This document shows, one piece after another, positions 24,883 through 32,982 of a stretch of DNA of 64,000 bases. The notes beneath the pieces were generated by a model, which searched no databases, had not been told where the DNA came from, and saw nothing but the letters and a program-made list of their open reading frames with translations. Within the stretch, counting starts at the first letter, position 1. Every line of letters starts with the position of its first letter. The translations under genes and the position numbers were made by a program. Origin of the DNA: Streptomyces sp. NBC_00258 (GTDB lineage: Bacteria > Actinomycetota > Actinomycetes > Streptomycetales > Streptomycetaceae); assembly GCF_036182465.1 (NCBI RefSeq), contig NZ_CP108081.1, positions 434,001 through 498,000 on the forward strand. The letters are read 5' to 3'.

Positions 24883-24905
24883 ACGCGTTGCACTACAGTG
24901 TGGGT

Positions 24906-25172
24906 ATGGCAAGAGACCACACGCCCTCACCCGAAGCCGCCGACACGTTCGCCCGCTACAAGGCCCACTATGAGGGCGAGCGCGAGCTGAAGCCCGAAAT
25001 GCTGGAGTTCGCCGACCGTGAACTGAAGGCCGGAGCAACCGTCGGCCAACTCGCCGCCTGGACCGGACTCACACCTGAGGTGTTCCGCCGCCGTGCTCGC
25101 GCACTCGGGGTCGAACGGAAGAGGCCCCCGACCGTGGGCAGGCTTGCGGGGCCAACCGACCAGCACAACTAG
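24906..25172 (+). CDS. Small HTH-like protein, 88 residues
   Basis: ATG 24906 (MARDHTPSPEAADTF) is preferred over an upstream in-frame start at 24888. The middle of the protein, ELKAGATVGQLAAWTGLTPE followed by VFRRRARALGVERKR, has the shape of a helix-turn-helix with a basic recognition helix. An acidic N-terminal helix (YKAHYEGERELKPEMLEF) precedes it. It lies directly downstream of the AGGCCT array, as expected for an autoregulated repressor of a plasmid-like element. Stop at 25172 abuts copy B of the 172-bp repeat. Confidence 0.7.
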   Translation: MARDHTPSPEAADTFARYKAHYEGERELKPEMLEFADRELKAGATVGQLAAWTGLTPEVFRRRARALGVERKRPPTVGRLAGPTDQHN

Positions 25173-25343
25173 CGCCACGTCCCTGCGCATCCCCGAAGCG
25201 CGGGCGTCGTTGGGCAGATCCAGCGCACCGCCTCCGCGTCGGTGTGCGTTGTGGGGGCCCGAAGCCTGCCCGGTCCCGGGCCCCCTACCTGGCAACTGCC
25301 CCGCACTCACGGACGGGCGGGTGCGGGGCAGCCTGCGCAATGC
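25172..25343 (+). repeat. 172-bp direct repeat, copy B
   Basis: This matches 20242-20413 along its length. In this copy CCCCGCAC near 25299 pairs with GTGCGGGG near 25320, making a terminator-like hairpin for the gene ending at 25172; in copy A one pair is lost. Confidence 0.75.
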
Positions 25344-25740
25344 CGCCTGACGGCGCGAGACCGGCCGCGCTCAACGACCGGTCTCCACTGGCTTTCTGCC
25401 GGGCGTCCCGCCGAACCCGCCGACTGTCATCACCCACACGAGCGACACCGAGCCATGACCCGAGGGGACGCTTCGGTCGGCGGCCGGGTACGTTCGCCGT
25501 GGGTCCGTGCCGGACGGAACCGGCACGGGCCCAACCTCCTGCTGTCCCAGGCGCCAGCTCTTTGAGCGCGGCCCGTCTGCGCGTTTCTTCGGGTCCTGTC
25601 GGTCGTTGAAGCCCATGGTCAACGAAGTGCACACAGAGGGACCCCGGGATGTCATGGCAGGCACCGGGGGCTCGTGCTGTACCAGGACATCGCCTCGTGG
25701 CCTGCCACGCGGACGAGGTGAGGATGTGCCGGCGGCCGGG
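25344..25740. other. Gap without a convincing gene
   Basis: Frames on both strands are short and of shadow composition. Nothing recognisable is seen between the 172-bp repeat and the stop of the leftward replication-relaxation gene. Confidence 0.45.
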
Positions 25741-26922
25741 CTACTGCTTGGGGCGCCCGAAGAAAGCCTGGCGCAGCGTCATGGGTTGCTGCTGGAGGTC
25801 GGTGCGGCAGGTGGGGCAGTGGCGGCCGTCTTGTGGTGGCGCGTTGTCGTAGAGGATGCCTGGCTGGCCGGTGATCGGGAGTCCGCAGCGTTCGCACGGA
25901 TCCGGTTCGGGCTCGGGTGCGAGAGCAGGTTCCTGTGTCCAGCGTTCACGCTGGACACCCCAGGCCTGCTGTTGTTCTACACGTTCCGCGCCGCGTTGTC
26001 GGCGGCGTGTTTCTTCACGTAGCGCCCATGCGTCGTGGTCTTTGGGGTTGGCGAGGGCGTCGGGGAGGGTCTCGAACTGGCCATGCCCGCAGCGCCTCCA
26101 CACCGCTGCGTGCGGGCCGTCGGCCTGGAGGCGGTCGAGCGTGGTGAACAGGACGGGGATCGCGTCCGCGTAGTCGTAGTAGCCGTCCCGCTCCTCGCCC
26201 ACCCCGTAAGTGCCGTGCCACCGGTAGGTGCCCGACCACACGTCCCTGCTCTGCTGGAGGACGGTGTTCATCCGGTTCTTCAGCCCTTCCGGGCCCATGC
26301 GGGTGCCGGGGTTGAACACCACGGCGACGGGCGGGTGGCCGTCCCGCCCGGTCGCCGCGTACCGGGAGCGCCACACCGGGAGCTCGAGGCCCTGCGTGGT
26401 CCTGGTCTTGAGGCGGAAGTAGGTGCGGTACTTCTCGAACTTCGCGGCCAGCCTCTCGGGAGTCTCCGTGCAGTTGTCGACCTCCACGAACAGCACCGGC
26501 AGGTCGGCTTCCGGGGCCTGGAGGACCGCATCAGCGCGCACGGCGGTGCGGGTGCCTCTGCTGCTGGGCAGATTCAGCGAGACCTCCGTCGACCAGGAGC
26601 CGACCAGGCCGATCCCCCGCAGCCCCACCACGTCTGCTTCCACGGCCACCGGCGGGGAGGGGGAATCGGTCCGCTGCCGGGGCACGGGACTGGTCGGTGT
26701 CGCGGGGGTGCGGGTGATCGCGATGATGGTCTCGTTGACCGCCATGGCGTGCGGGGCACCCGAACGGGCCGCGCCCCGCGCGGTGCCGCCCATCTGGTCC
26801 GCCGGCCTGCCGAGGGCTTCGGCGGCCGCGTCCAGACCCAACGGTGTCAGCGACCACAGCTTGTTGCCGTCCCGGCTGCTGCCCTCCGAGACCGTAATGC
26901 CGTGCCGGGCCAGATCCAACAT
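25741..26922 (-). CDS. Replication-relaxation-like protein, C-terminal 393 residues after an amber codon
   Basis: The intact frame runs from ATG 26922. It shows a winged-helix-like start (DLARHGITVSEGSSRDGNKLW), a central domain with VLFVEVDNCTETPERLAAKFEKYRTYFR, the D/E-x-D type motif typical of Replic_Relax proteins, and a C-terminal zinc finger (CERCGLP, HCPTCRTDL). Homologues begin about 45 residues earlier, and that sequence is present upstream in the same frame but is separated by TAG at 26938-26940. Either this is a decayed gene or translation restarts at 26922 or reads through. Replic_Relax proteins are linked to plasmids and integrative elements of streptomycetes. Confidence 0.72.
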   Translation of the reverse strand: MLDLARHGITVSEGSSRDGNKLWSLTPLGLDAAAEALGRPADQMGGTARGAARSGAPHAMAVNETIIAITRTPATPTSPVPRQRTDSPSPPVAVEADVVGLRGIGLVGSWSTEVSLNLPSSRGTRTAVRADAVLQAPEADLPVLFVEVDNCTETPERLAAKFEKYRTYFRLKTRTTQGLELPVWRSRYAATGRDGHPPVAVVFNPGTRMGPEGLKNRMNTVLQQSRDVWSGTYRWHGTYGVGEERDGYYDYADAIPVLFTTLDRLQADGPHAAVWRRCGHGQFETLPDALANPKDHDAWALREETRRRQRGAERVEQQQAWGVQRERWTQEPALAPEPEPDPCERCGLPITGQPGILYDNAPPQDGRHCPTCRTDLQQQPMTLRQAFFGRPKQ

Positions 26923-26937
26923 GGCGTTGCGGAACGC

Positions 26938-27075
26938 CTAGTTGTCCTTGTGGCCCGGTGCCATCATCCGGTGGATCTGATCGGCGCTCGCCACCTTCAG
27001 CACCCCGAGCGCGGCCAGCACGTGCCCGCGCACCGCCGATGTGGATCCGTACGGATACGCCTTCGAACCACCCAC
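26938..27075 (-). pseudogene. N-terminal part of the replication-relaxation gene, ending at amber codon
   Basis: From GTG 27075, behind AAGGGG, the frame encodes a winged-helix start: SAVRGHVLAALGVLKVASAD, QIHRMMAPGHKDN, then TAG. After the TAG the same frame continues AFRNAMLDLARHG into the next ORF. A Lys or Gln codon is expected at the TAG position in intact relatives. Confidence 0.65.
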
Positions 27076-27270
27076 CCCAGCCCGCCCCTTCCCTCGCTCA
27101 CCCCATCGCGGCCCACGGGCGCCGCGGCGGACCAGCCGCGCCGGGCCGCAACCCACACACGCCGCCCCGAACCCTCTGATCACGACGCGCCCACCCTGCC
27201 ACCTGCCACAGACAATCCATCCCCCAGCAAGCAGGTACAGGCAAGGAGAGAGAAGAGGGTTGTCGGGGTT

Positions 27271-27290
27271 CGTGGTCGGGGCCGACCACG
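27271..27290. repeat. 20-bp palindrome CGTGGTCGG-GG-CCGACCACG
   Basis: A short stem-loop in the gap between the replication-relaxation gene and the repeat-rich membrane protein. A pair of TGCGCA hexamers (27301 and 27312) lies next to it. It may be a binding site or part of an origin. Confidence 0.45.
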
Positions 27291-27333
27291 AGGGCTGACC
27301 TGCGCAAAGCATGCGCAGCCTACTACGGGTGCC

Positions 27334-27381
27334 GGTAGGGGAGTTGGTAGGGGGATCGGTAGGGAGAACGGTAGGGGGATT
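27334..27381. repeat. Four 12-bp tandem repeats GGTAGGGRGANN
   Basis: Units start at 27334, 27346, 27358 and 27370 and read GGTAGGGGAGTT, GGTAGGGGGATC, GGTAGGGAGAAC and GGTAGGGGGATT. The exact 12-bp period and TAGG core match the array at 24829. They lie upstream of the gene at 27485 and could be operators or iterons. Confidence 0.75.
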
Positions 27382-27484
27382 GGAGGCTTGCCCGACAGCA
27401 AGCCTCCTCCGGCCCGGCCGGGGCCCCGCGGTGTGTTTCGGCAACTCGCTGCACCGGGCGGCCGCCCGGCTCCATGCTCTGGAC

Positions 27485-28723
27485 GTGGCACTCTCACTGC
27501 GCAGGCGCGAGGCTCCCCGGGGCCGGTACACCCCCAACCTCTGGCCGGTCTGGCTCGTCGCCCCCGCGGCCCTGGTCCTCGCCCTGCTGCTCGGCTGGGG
27601 CATCTACCTGTTCGCCCACGACTACTTCGCGCAGGCGGCCGCCGACCAGAAACCGGCCAAGCCGGTCAACGTCAACGACGTCCTCAAAGCCACCGTCACC
27701 GCGCTGACCCTGGTCGGTGCCGTCCTCGCCGGCCTCTACGCCTACCGCAAACAACTCCTCTCCGAGGGCGACGCCCACCGCGCCGACGCCAGCCAGCTCG
27801 CCGACCGGTACACCACCGCCGCCGAACAACTCGGCCACGACCAGGCTGCCGTACGCCTCGCCGGCGTCTACGCCCTCGCCCGCCTCGCCGACGACTGGGA
27901 AGAACAACGCCAAGTCTGCATCGACGTACTGTGCGCCTACCTCCGCATGCCCTACCAACCCGACCCGGCAGAAGCCGGACACAAGGCCGGTGAGCGGGAA
28001 GTCCGCTGGACGATCATCCGCGTCATCCGCGACCACCTGCGCAACCCCGTCGCCTCCACCGCCTGGTGCACCTACTCCCTCGACTTCACCGGCGCGACCT
28101 TCGACGGCGGCGACCTGTCGCACAGCCACTTCCTCGACACGGTCGACTTCGACGGCGCGGTGTTCTCCGGCGGCACGGTCGACTTCGGCGACGCGAGGTT
28201 CTCCGGCGACACAGTCACCTTCTTCGGCGGCGCGGAGTTCTCCGGCGGCACAGTCAACTTCGGCGGCGCGGAGTTCTCCGGCGGCACAGTCATCTTCTTC
28301 GGCGCGAGGTTCTCCGGCGGCACGGTCAACTTCGGCGGCGCGACGATCTCCGACGGCACGGTCGACTTCGACCGCGCGACAATCTCCGACGGCACGGTCG
28401 ACTTCAAACGCGCGACGATCTCCGACGGCTGGGTCAACTTCGACCGCGCGACGTTCTCCGGCGGCACGGTCGACTTCAACCGCGCGAGGTTCTCCGGCGG
28501 CACGGTCGACTTCAGCGACGCGAGGTTCTCCGGCGGCACGGTCAACTTCAGCGACGCGGAGTTCTCCGACGGCACGATCGACTTCAACCGCGCGGAGTTC
28601 TCCGGCGGCACGATCGACTTCAGCGACGCGACAAACCCCGGCGGCACGGTCGACTTCAGCGACGCGGCGTTCCGCGGAACCGTGTTCTCGTGGGGTCCGT
28701 TCCCGGTCCCGGCAGGTGCCTAG
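27485..28723 (+). CDS. Membrane protein with 12-residue beta-solenoid-like repeats
   Basis: The start is uncertain; I use GTG 27485 because translation further upstream would run through the 12-bp repeats. The product of about 412 residues has two membrane segments (WLVAPAALVLALLLGWGIYLF near residue 20 and VLKATVTALTLVGAVLAGLYAY near 70), a helical middle (RYTTAAEQLGHDQAAVRLAG, common in streptomycete pentapeptide-repeat proteins), then fourteen 12-residue units of the type FSGGTVDFGDAR. The unit length of 12, with alternating G-T-V-D-F and D-A-R, is not a plain pentapeptide repeat (A-D/N-L-x-x) though it probably also forms a stacked beta solenoid. Function unknown. Confidence 0.75.
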   Translation: MALSLRRREAPRGRYTPNLWPVWLVAPAALVLALLLGWGIYLFAHDYFAQAAADQKPAKPVNVNDVLKATVTALTLVGAVLAGLYAYRKQLLSEGDAHRADASQLADRYTTAAEQLGHDQAAVRLAGVYALARLADDWEEQRQVCIDVLCAYLRMPYQPDPAEAGHKAGEREVRWTIIRVIRDHLRNPVASTAWCTYSLDFTGATFDGGDLSHSHFLDTVDFDGAVFSGGTVDFGDARFSGDTVTFFGGAEFSGGTVNFGGAEFSGGTVIFFGARFSGGTVNFGGATISDGTVDFDRATISDGTVDFKRATISDGWVNFDRATFSGGTVDFNRARFSGGTVDFSDARFSGGTVNFSDAEFSDGTIDFNRAEFSGGTIDFSDATNPGGTVDFSDAAFRGTVFSWGPFPVPAGA

Positions 28724-28740
28724 GCCGTACGGGCACAGGC

Positions 28741-29190
28741 TCAACGGACCGACTGCCGGAATGCGCTGATCGCGGTGCGCACCTCCTGAGCCTGGTACCA
28801 CTCCGCGCCATACTCGCCAGCGGGGGTACGCCAGGACCGCACCAGACTCTCTGCGGTGTCCGCTACCGCCTCCGGTACCGCGAAGACGCGATGGAGCGGG
28901 ACCAGAGGACGGCGCGGGAGGATGTCATCGCGCACGAGGCGGACCGTGGCGTAGGACCAGCCGGTGTCCTCATCCCAGTGGAACCGGACGCCTCCCGGGC
29001 CGGCGGTGCGACTGACGTCCCAGCTCAGCTCCATCGACATGACGTCGCCATGCGCGCGCCCGGCCCGATCGATACAGACCGCACCCGGCGGGATCCCCCG
29101 CCCGGTGAGCGCCTCGTCGACGGCCTGGAGGTAAGGCCAGTGCGGCAGCCCCTGGGCACAGCCCGGCCAGCCGGGCGGATCAAGCAGCAT
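28741..29190 (-). CDS. Hypothetical protein, 149 residues (possibly DUF6292-like)
   Basis: ATG 29190 directly follows GGAGGTGAGAGGG, so I prefer it to upstream starts. The protein begins MLLDPPGWPGCAQGLPHWPY and includes LQAVDEALTGRGIPPGAVCI and VRFHWDEDTGWSYATVRLV, a pattern similar to DUF6292 proteins of streptomycete mobile regions. It lies 34 bases downstream of the polymerase-like gene and probably shares its transcript. No catalytic motif is visible. Confidence 0.6.
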   Translation of the reverse strand: MLLDPPGWPGCAQGLPHWPYLQAVDEALTGRGIPPGAVCIDRAGRAHGDVMSMELSWDVSRTAGPGGVRFHWDEDTGWSYATVRLVRDDILPRRPLVPLHRVFAVPEAVADTAESLVRSWRTPAGEYGAEWYQAQEVRTAISAFRQSVR

Positions 29191-29224
29191 CCCTCTCACC
29201 TCCACCTGCGGGCCGGAAACCCGG

Positions 29225-30238
29225 TCATGAGACACGCAGGAACGTGGCGGCCGGGCCGATCGCACCGGGCCCGAACTTCGCGCGGATCCGATCGCTGACA
29301 GCCTCAGCGACCAGACGATCCTCCCGCGCCTGGTCCAGGCTGATCTGCTGGGCAACCTGGTCGGCGTCGACCAGGTCCTCGCCCTTGAGGACCAGCCCGG
29401 TCAGGCGGCCGCGCTGCAGACCCGCAGCATCGACGATGCGATACGCCAGGGTTCGCAAGTCGTCGTCATGCGCCGAAGCCTCCGGCAGACGACGCGTCTT
29501 CTCCCACGACGTCCCGCCGGCGAACCGCAGTGTCAGGGTCAGGCCGCGGGCCACCTGGCCGCGCTGGCGCAGCTGGTGGGCGAGCTGCACGACCAGGTCC
29601 AGCAGGGCCGCGCGGACCAGCGCGCCGTCCAGGGTCTGTTGGGCGAAGGCGTGGCGCACGGTCAGGGTGGCGGGCAGCGCACGTGGGGCGACGGGGCGCG
29701 GGTCGATGCCGCGGGCCCGGTCGGCGGCCATCCGCCCAGCACGCCCGCCGAGCAGGCGCTGCACAGTGCCCGGCGGGACCGCGGCAAGCAGGCCCACGCA
29801 GTGCACGCCGAACTCCCGCAGCGCCGCCGCCTGCTTCGGACCGATGCCGTGCAAGGCTTCGACGGGCAGCGGACCCAGCCAGTCGACGAAATGGTCGGGG
29901 TCGATGGCGAGGACGCCGCCGGGGGCATCGATCTGGCCGGAGGCCGTGGCCGCGACCACGATCGTCGGGCCGATCCCCACGCGCACGTCGACACCCAGAC
30001 GAGAGAGGGCCCGTATCCGCAGCACCTCCCCCAAGTGCCGGGTACTGGTGCCGTGGTAGCGCAGGGCGCCCTTCAGCTGCACCAGGGCTGCGGACGGTGG
30101 CAGCGCCTGAACGACCGGGGAAAACTCCGTGAGCAGTTCCAGGACTTGCCGGAAGGCCTCTTCCGGCAGGCGGTCGGGGCAGCGCACATGCAGCACACTC
30201 GACACCCGCTGATCTCCCGACACCGCTTCCGCCGCCAT
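29225..30238 (-). CDS. ImuB-like Y-family DNA polymerase protein
   Basis: ATG 30238 follows GGAGGTG. The 337-residue protein aligns with Y-family polymerases: SSVLHVRCPDRLPEEAFRQV at the start, GTSTRHLGEVLRIRALSRLG, LPVEALHGIGPKQAAALREF (helix-hairpin-helix), and a little-finger-like C-terminus with LTLTLRFAGGTSWEKTRRLP. The catalytic DxDxFF at the start and the SxDE of the palm are absent, as in ImuB, which acts as an adaptor in mutagenic repair with ImuA and DnaE2. Neither partner is adjacent. A TCGAAC half-site lies upstream, hinting at LexA control. Confidence 0.78.
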   Translation of the reverse strand: MAAEAVSGDQRVSSVLHVRCPDRLPEEAFRQVLELLTEFSPVVQALPPSAALVQLKGALRYHGTSTRHLGEVLRIRALSRLGVDVRVGIGPTIVVAATASGQIDAPGGVLAIDPDHFVDWLGPLPVEALHGIGPKQAAALREFGVHCVGLLAAVPPGTVQRLLGGRAGRMAADRARGIDPRPVAPRALPATLTVRHAFAQQTLDGALVRAALLDLVVQLAHQLRQRGQVARGLTLTLRFAGGTSWEKTRRLPEASAHDDDLRTLAYRIVDAAGLQRGRLTGLVLKGEDLVDADQVAQQISLDQAREDRLVAEAVSDRIRAKFGPGAIGPAATFLRVS

Positions 30239-30278
30239 GGCACCCACCTCCACTACACTCACCTTATAGAACTAGTAT

Positions 30279-30294
30279 TCGAACATGCGAGAGA
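30279..30294 (-). promoter_or_regulatory. Partial SOS-box half-site
   Basis: TCGAAC at 30279 is one half of the actinobacterial LexA box (TCGAAC-N4-GTTCGA); the second half is degraded (GAGAGA). It lies 40 bases upstream of the ImuB-like start. Weak evidence. Confidence 0.35.
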
Positions 30295-30331
30295 TGCAGG
30301 CCCCACAGTCGAAGATCCCCCGGGACGGACC

Positions 30332-30706
30332 ATGCTGGACGACCTGCCCCCTGACCTGGGACGACTGCACGCACTGAGGGTCTGGCATGCCATGTGGCTG
30401 CAGCGCATCGACGACAAGATCGCCGCCCTTCAGAAGCGGGAAGCCGAACGGGAACGCGGGCAGCGGGCCCGGCCTGCGGAGCCGGAGTGGATCGTCGAAC
30501 TCGGCATCGGCGACGGACGGCCGCCCGCCGAGGTCCACGTGGGCGGCTGCTACGCCGCAGGCAAACGACGGCGCCCGGTCGGCCGGGACGAAGCCCGCCG
30601 GCTCCTCGCTTCAGGAGTGCGGGCCTGCAGCCATTGCCAGCCCGACACCGCCCTGGACATCCTCGACTTACCCACCCGCACCGCCCTCTCCGCTACGGCG
30701 CACTGA
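30332..30706 (+). CDS. DUF6233-like protein, 124 residues
   Basis: ATG 30332 begins MLDDLPPDLGRLHALRVWHA. The protein has a basic helix (DDKIAALQKREAERERGQRA), then PEWIVELGIGDGRPPAEVHV, GGCYAAGKRRRPVGRDEARR and a C-terminal ACSHCQPD. GGC...CxxC with the intervening helix is the mark of DUF6233 proteins, common in Streptomyces phage- and plasmid-derived regions, of unknown function. It is divergent from the ImuB-like gene. Confidence 0.72.
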   Translation: MLDDLPPDLGRLHALRVWHAMWLQRIDDKIAALQKREAERERGQRARPAEPEWIVELGIGDGRPPAEVHVGGCYAAGKRRRPVGRDEARRLLASGVRACSHCQPDTALDILDLPTRTALSATAH

Positions 30707-30769
30707 CCGGCCCCCTCCGGTCACGTTCGCTGCACCGCACTCGCCCCTCCCCAGAACAGGCTGCCTCTG

Positions 30770-30985
30770 ATGACCAGTAGCGCTTTCCCGCCGCCGATCA
30801 GCGAGCCGGACCCGTCCACTTTCACCTGTTCCAGCAGCATGGTCGGGCCCTGCTCCGGCTGCCAGCGCAGCACCCACAAGTACGGCAGCGGAGGCCTGCC
30901 CCTGTGCCACTGGTGCATGACCACCGCCCGGGAGAGCTGGGGTACCGGCGTCCGTTTCAACAACACCCGTACACCGGCGAGCTGA
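30770..30985 (+). CDS. Small CxxC zinc-binding protein, 71 residues
   Basis: ATG 30770 gives a short peptide with CSGCQRSTHKYGSGGLPLCH followed by WC, that is CxxC-x15-CxxC, a compact zinc ribbon. The ends are low in structure. It lies 63 bases after the DUF6233-like gene, so cotranscription is likely. No family recognised. Confidence 0.55.
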   Translation: MTSSAFPPPISEPDPSTFTCSSSMVGPCSGCQRSTHKYGSGGLPLCHWCMTTARESWGTGVRFNNTRTPAS

Positions 30986-31068
30986 CCGGCCGGGCTTGCG
31001 TGCCCGGGCTTCCACACGGTCGGGTGAAGAGGCCCGGACCGGAGAACTTCTGCGAGCTCCGACACGTC

Positions 31069-31287
31069 ATGCCGTGCATGGGGCCGATCAACGAAACGCA
31101 TGTGGCAGAGCCGGGACTGGCCGTGGTCGAGGTCATCGCCGCGGACGACGACACCGCGCTCGCCGTCCAGCAGCTGCTCGCCACACGGTGGGCCACCGCG
31201 ACAGCGGACCGTACAACCCGCGAGCCCGGACAGCCGGGCGTACGGCTGCGCTGCTACCTGGACGTACGCCAGGAACTCACGCCGTAG
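31069..31287 (+). CDS. Possible small protein, 72 residues
   Basis: The frame from ATG 31069 (or ATG 31078) reads HVAEPGLAVVEVIAADDDTA, LAVQQLLATRWATATADRTT and VRLRCYLDVRQEL: strand-helix-strand with a plausible core. There is no clear ribosome-binding site. It follows the zinc-ribbon gene by 83 bases. Confidence 0.45.
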   Translation: MPCMGPINETHVAEPGLAVVEVIAADDDTALAVQQLLATRWATATADRTTREPGQPGVRLRCYLDVRQELTP

Positions 31288-31807
31288 CACCGGTCGCGCG
31301 GCCAGCGAGGGGCGGCAACGCGCTGACCTGCCATGGACGGGTCCATGGTCGGGGTACAGGGCGCCGTGGTCGGGGCGCGCTGCGCAGCCCCACGCGAAAC
31401 AGCCGCCGCACGGGACGGATCCCGGGCGGCGGCTGCGACGAAGAGCGTGGTCGTGAAGGGCGGTCGCCTACGCGGCGGAACGCTCCATGAGGCTTCAGCC
31501 GAACGATCGTCCTCATGGGCTATAGGTGAGGCCCGGGGACACTGTCCCCTCCACAACCACGCCTGGTGTAACCAGCGCGCTCCTGCGGATGTTCCCGGCA
31601 CAGGCATCCGCTGCGACGGGGCAGCAGCGTTTGAGCACACGCCCGCAACCTGCGATTCCGTCGGGCCCATTGGCCAACAACCGCTGAAGGTCACAGCTCC
31701 CGCTGCGAAGGAGCCGGCAGCAGCCGTGCCGACGGCTTCGGAAGCCGCGTCCGCGTGATGGATAGCCGTCACGCTGTGACGCGTACTGCAACGGTCGTTC
31801 GGAAGCG
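31288..31807. other. Gap without a convincing gene
   Basis: No frame has recognisable protein character. A small GGGGAC-ACT-GTCCCC hairpin lies near 31540. The stretch separates the rightward small genes from the leftward double zinc-finger gene. Confidence 0.45.
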
Positions 31808-32128
31808 TCACGGGCCATCATCCGCGGCTTCACGGCGCATCCTCCAGGCCCTCGTACGGCACTTCGGCGAGCAGTACACCGAATCCGTGCGCTTGCGTAC
31901 CGAGACGGACAGCCCGCACGCCGGACACCGCCCCTGCCCCCACACGATCCCGCCCCTGATCAGATCCAAGCTCAGGCCGACGACTCGCCGGTAGATCTCG
32001 TCATGACGCTGGACCCGTCGCCAGTGACGACTCCGGCAGACCGAATCGCAGTACCGCCGGCTCGGACCCGCATCCTTGGGCAGCGGCGTCCGGCACTGCG
32101 CGCACCGCCGCTGAGGCTTCCGTGACAC
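31808..32128 (-). CDS. Double zinc-finger protein
   Basis: I use GTG 32128 (VSRKPQRRCAQC); GTG 32173 would add 15 residues. The 106-residue protein has two similar treble-clef-like units: CAQCRTPLPKDAGPSRRYCD then SVCRSRHWRR, and CPACGLSVSVRKRTDSVYCS then PKCRTRAWRMRR. YCSxxCRxRAWRxR is a pattern seen in several actinobacterial small proteins. The basic helix after each second knuckle suits nucleic-acid binding. Function unknown. Confidence 0.62.
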   Translation of the reverse strand: MSRKPQRRCAQCRTPLPKDAGPSRRYCDSVCRSRHWRRVQRHDEIYRRVVGLSLDLIRGGIVWGQGRCPACGLSVSVRKRTDSVYCSPKCRTRAWRMRREAADDGP

Positions 32129-32270
32129 ACCGCCAGCGTCCCGCCCGGACCGGGGCTCCGGAAGAGCACACACCCCCGGTCGTTCACGAAACCGTGCCAG
32201 CAGGTGCTCACGGAACCCGCCAGAACACGTCGCCGATTGGCTCTGCGGACCTTCCGCATGCAGGCCCTCC

Positions 32271-32807
32271 TCAGCGCAGTTCGTCGCCGTACGCGTCCGC
32301 GTCCGTGTCCGGGTGCCCGCTGCGCAAGTCGTAGATCAGGATTGCCAGCTCATTCACCGCGGCCCGGGCTTCTTTCCTGTCCAGACCCGCATCGATGACC
32401 TCCAGCGCCGCGGCTGCCGACACCCTCACCGGCCGGGGCAGGCCGTCATAGGCAGCAAGCCGGTAAGCGACCGTCCGGCGCGCTTGGCGTTCCTGCGCAC
32501 TGGTCCCGCCGTCGATGAGCGGGAAGACCGCAGCCTCGTACAGCGTGATCCCCGTCAAAGCCGTATCCGCCGTCCCCTGCGCATGCCCATCACCCAGGAC
32601 AGCGCGGACCGTAGCCGCCACCCGCAGGCCGGCCAGAGCCAGCGTGATCCTCACTGCCGCAAGAATCCCCACCGTCGCCACCACGGCTCCCGCCAGAGAA
32701 CCCAGCCGGCCACCCAGCTGGAATCCGGCGTAGGACCCCATGCCCGCCGTGCACGTCACCGACAAGGCGAGCGCCGCGTACAAGAGCGCAGAGGGCGAGA
32801 TTTTCAT
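32271..32807 (-). CDS. Membrane protein, 178 residues
   Basis: ATG 32807 (MKISPSALLYAALALSVTC) starts just before two membrane segments (to about residue 60: AGFQLGGRLGSLAGAVVATV and ILAAVRITLALAGL). A soluble part follows with TALTGITLYEAAVFPLIDGG and VSAAAALEVIDAGLDRKEAR. The frame is open upstream to 33635 but that part is non-coding or belongs to other genes. It is divergent from the interrupted ligase gene. No family recognised. Confidence 0.6.
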   Translation of the reverse strand: MKISPSALLYAALALSVTCTAGMGSYAGFQLGGRLGSLAGAVVATVGILAAVRITLALAGLRVAATVRAVLGDGHAQGTADTALTGITLYEAAVFPLIDGGTSAQERQARRTVAYRLAAYDGLPRPVRVSAAAALEVIDAGLDRKEARAAVNELAILIYDLRSGHPDTDADAYGDELR

Positions 32808-32982
32808 GCCCAGCAGTATGCACACCGGCAAGGCCCGTCCCGTCCGGGCAAGGGCCGTCCACGGATGCGGCCGACACCGTGGACGGGGATAAATGCCGTC
32901 GCCAGGGCGACGACCGGTGGCGGCATACAACCACTCGGCTGACCACGCCCGCAGCTGCCCGGGAGCGTGGAAGGCATCCCAG

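Noticed and set aside
25507..26022. Plus-strand 171-codon frame
   Set aside because: It overlaps the well-supported replication-relaxation gene on the other strand and has no ribosome-binding site.
27494..28801. Minus-strand 435-codon frame opposite the repeat protein
   Set aside because: The repetitive EVDRAAGE-type translation is the antisense image of the 12-residue repeats.
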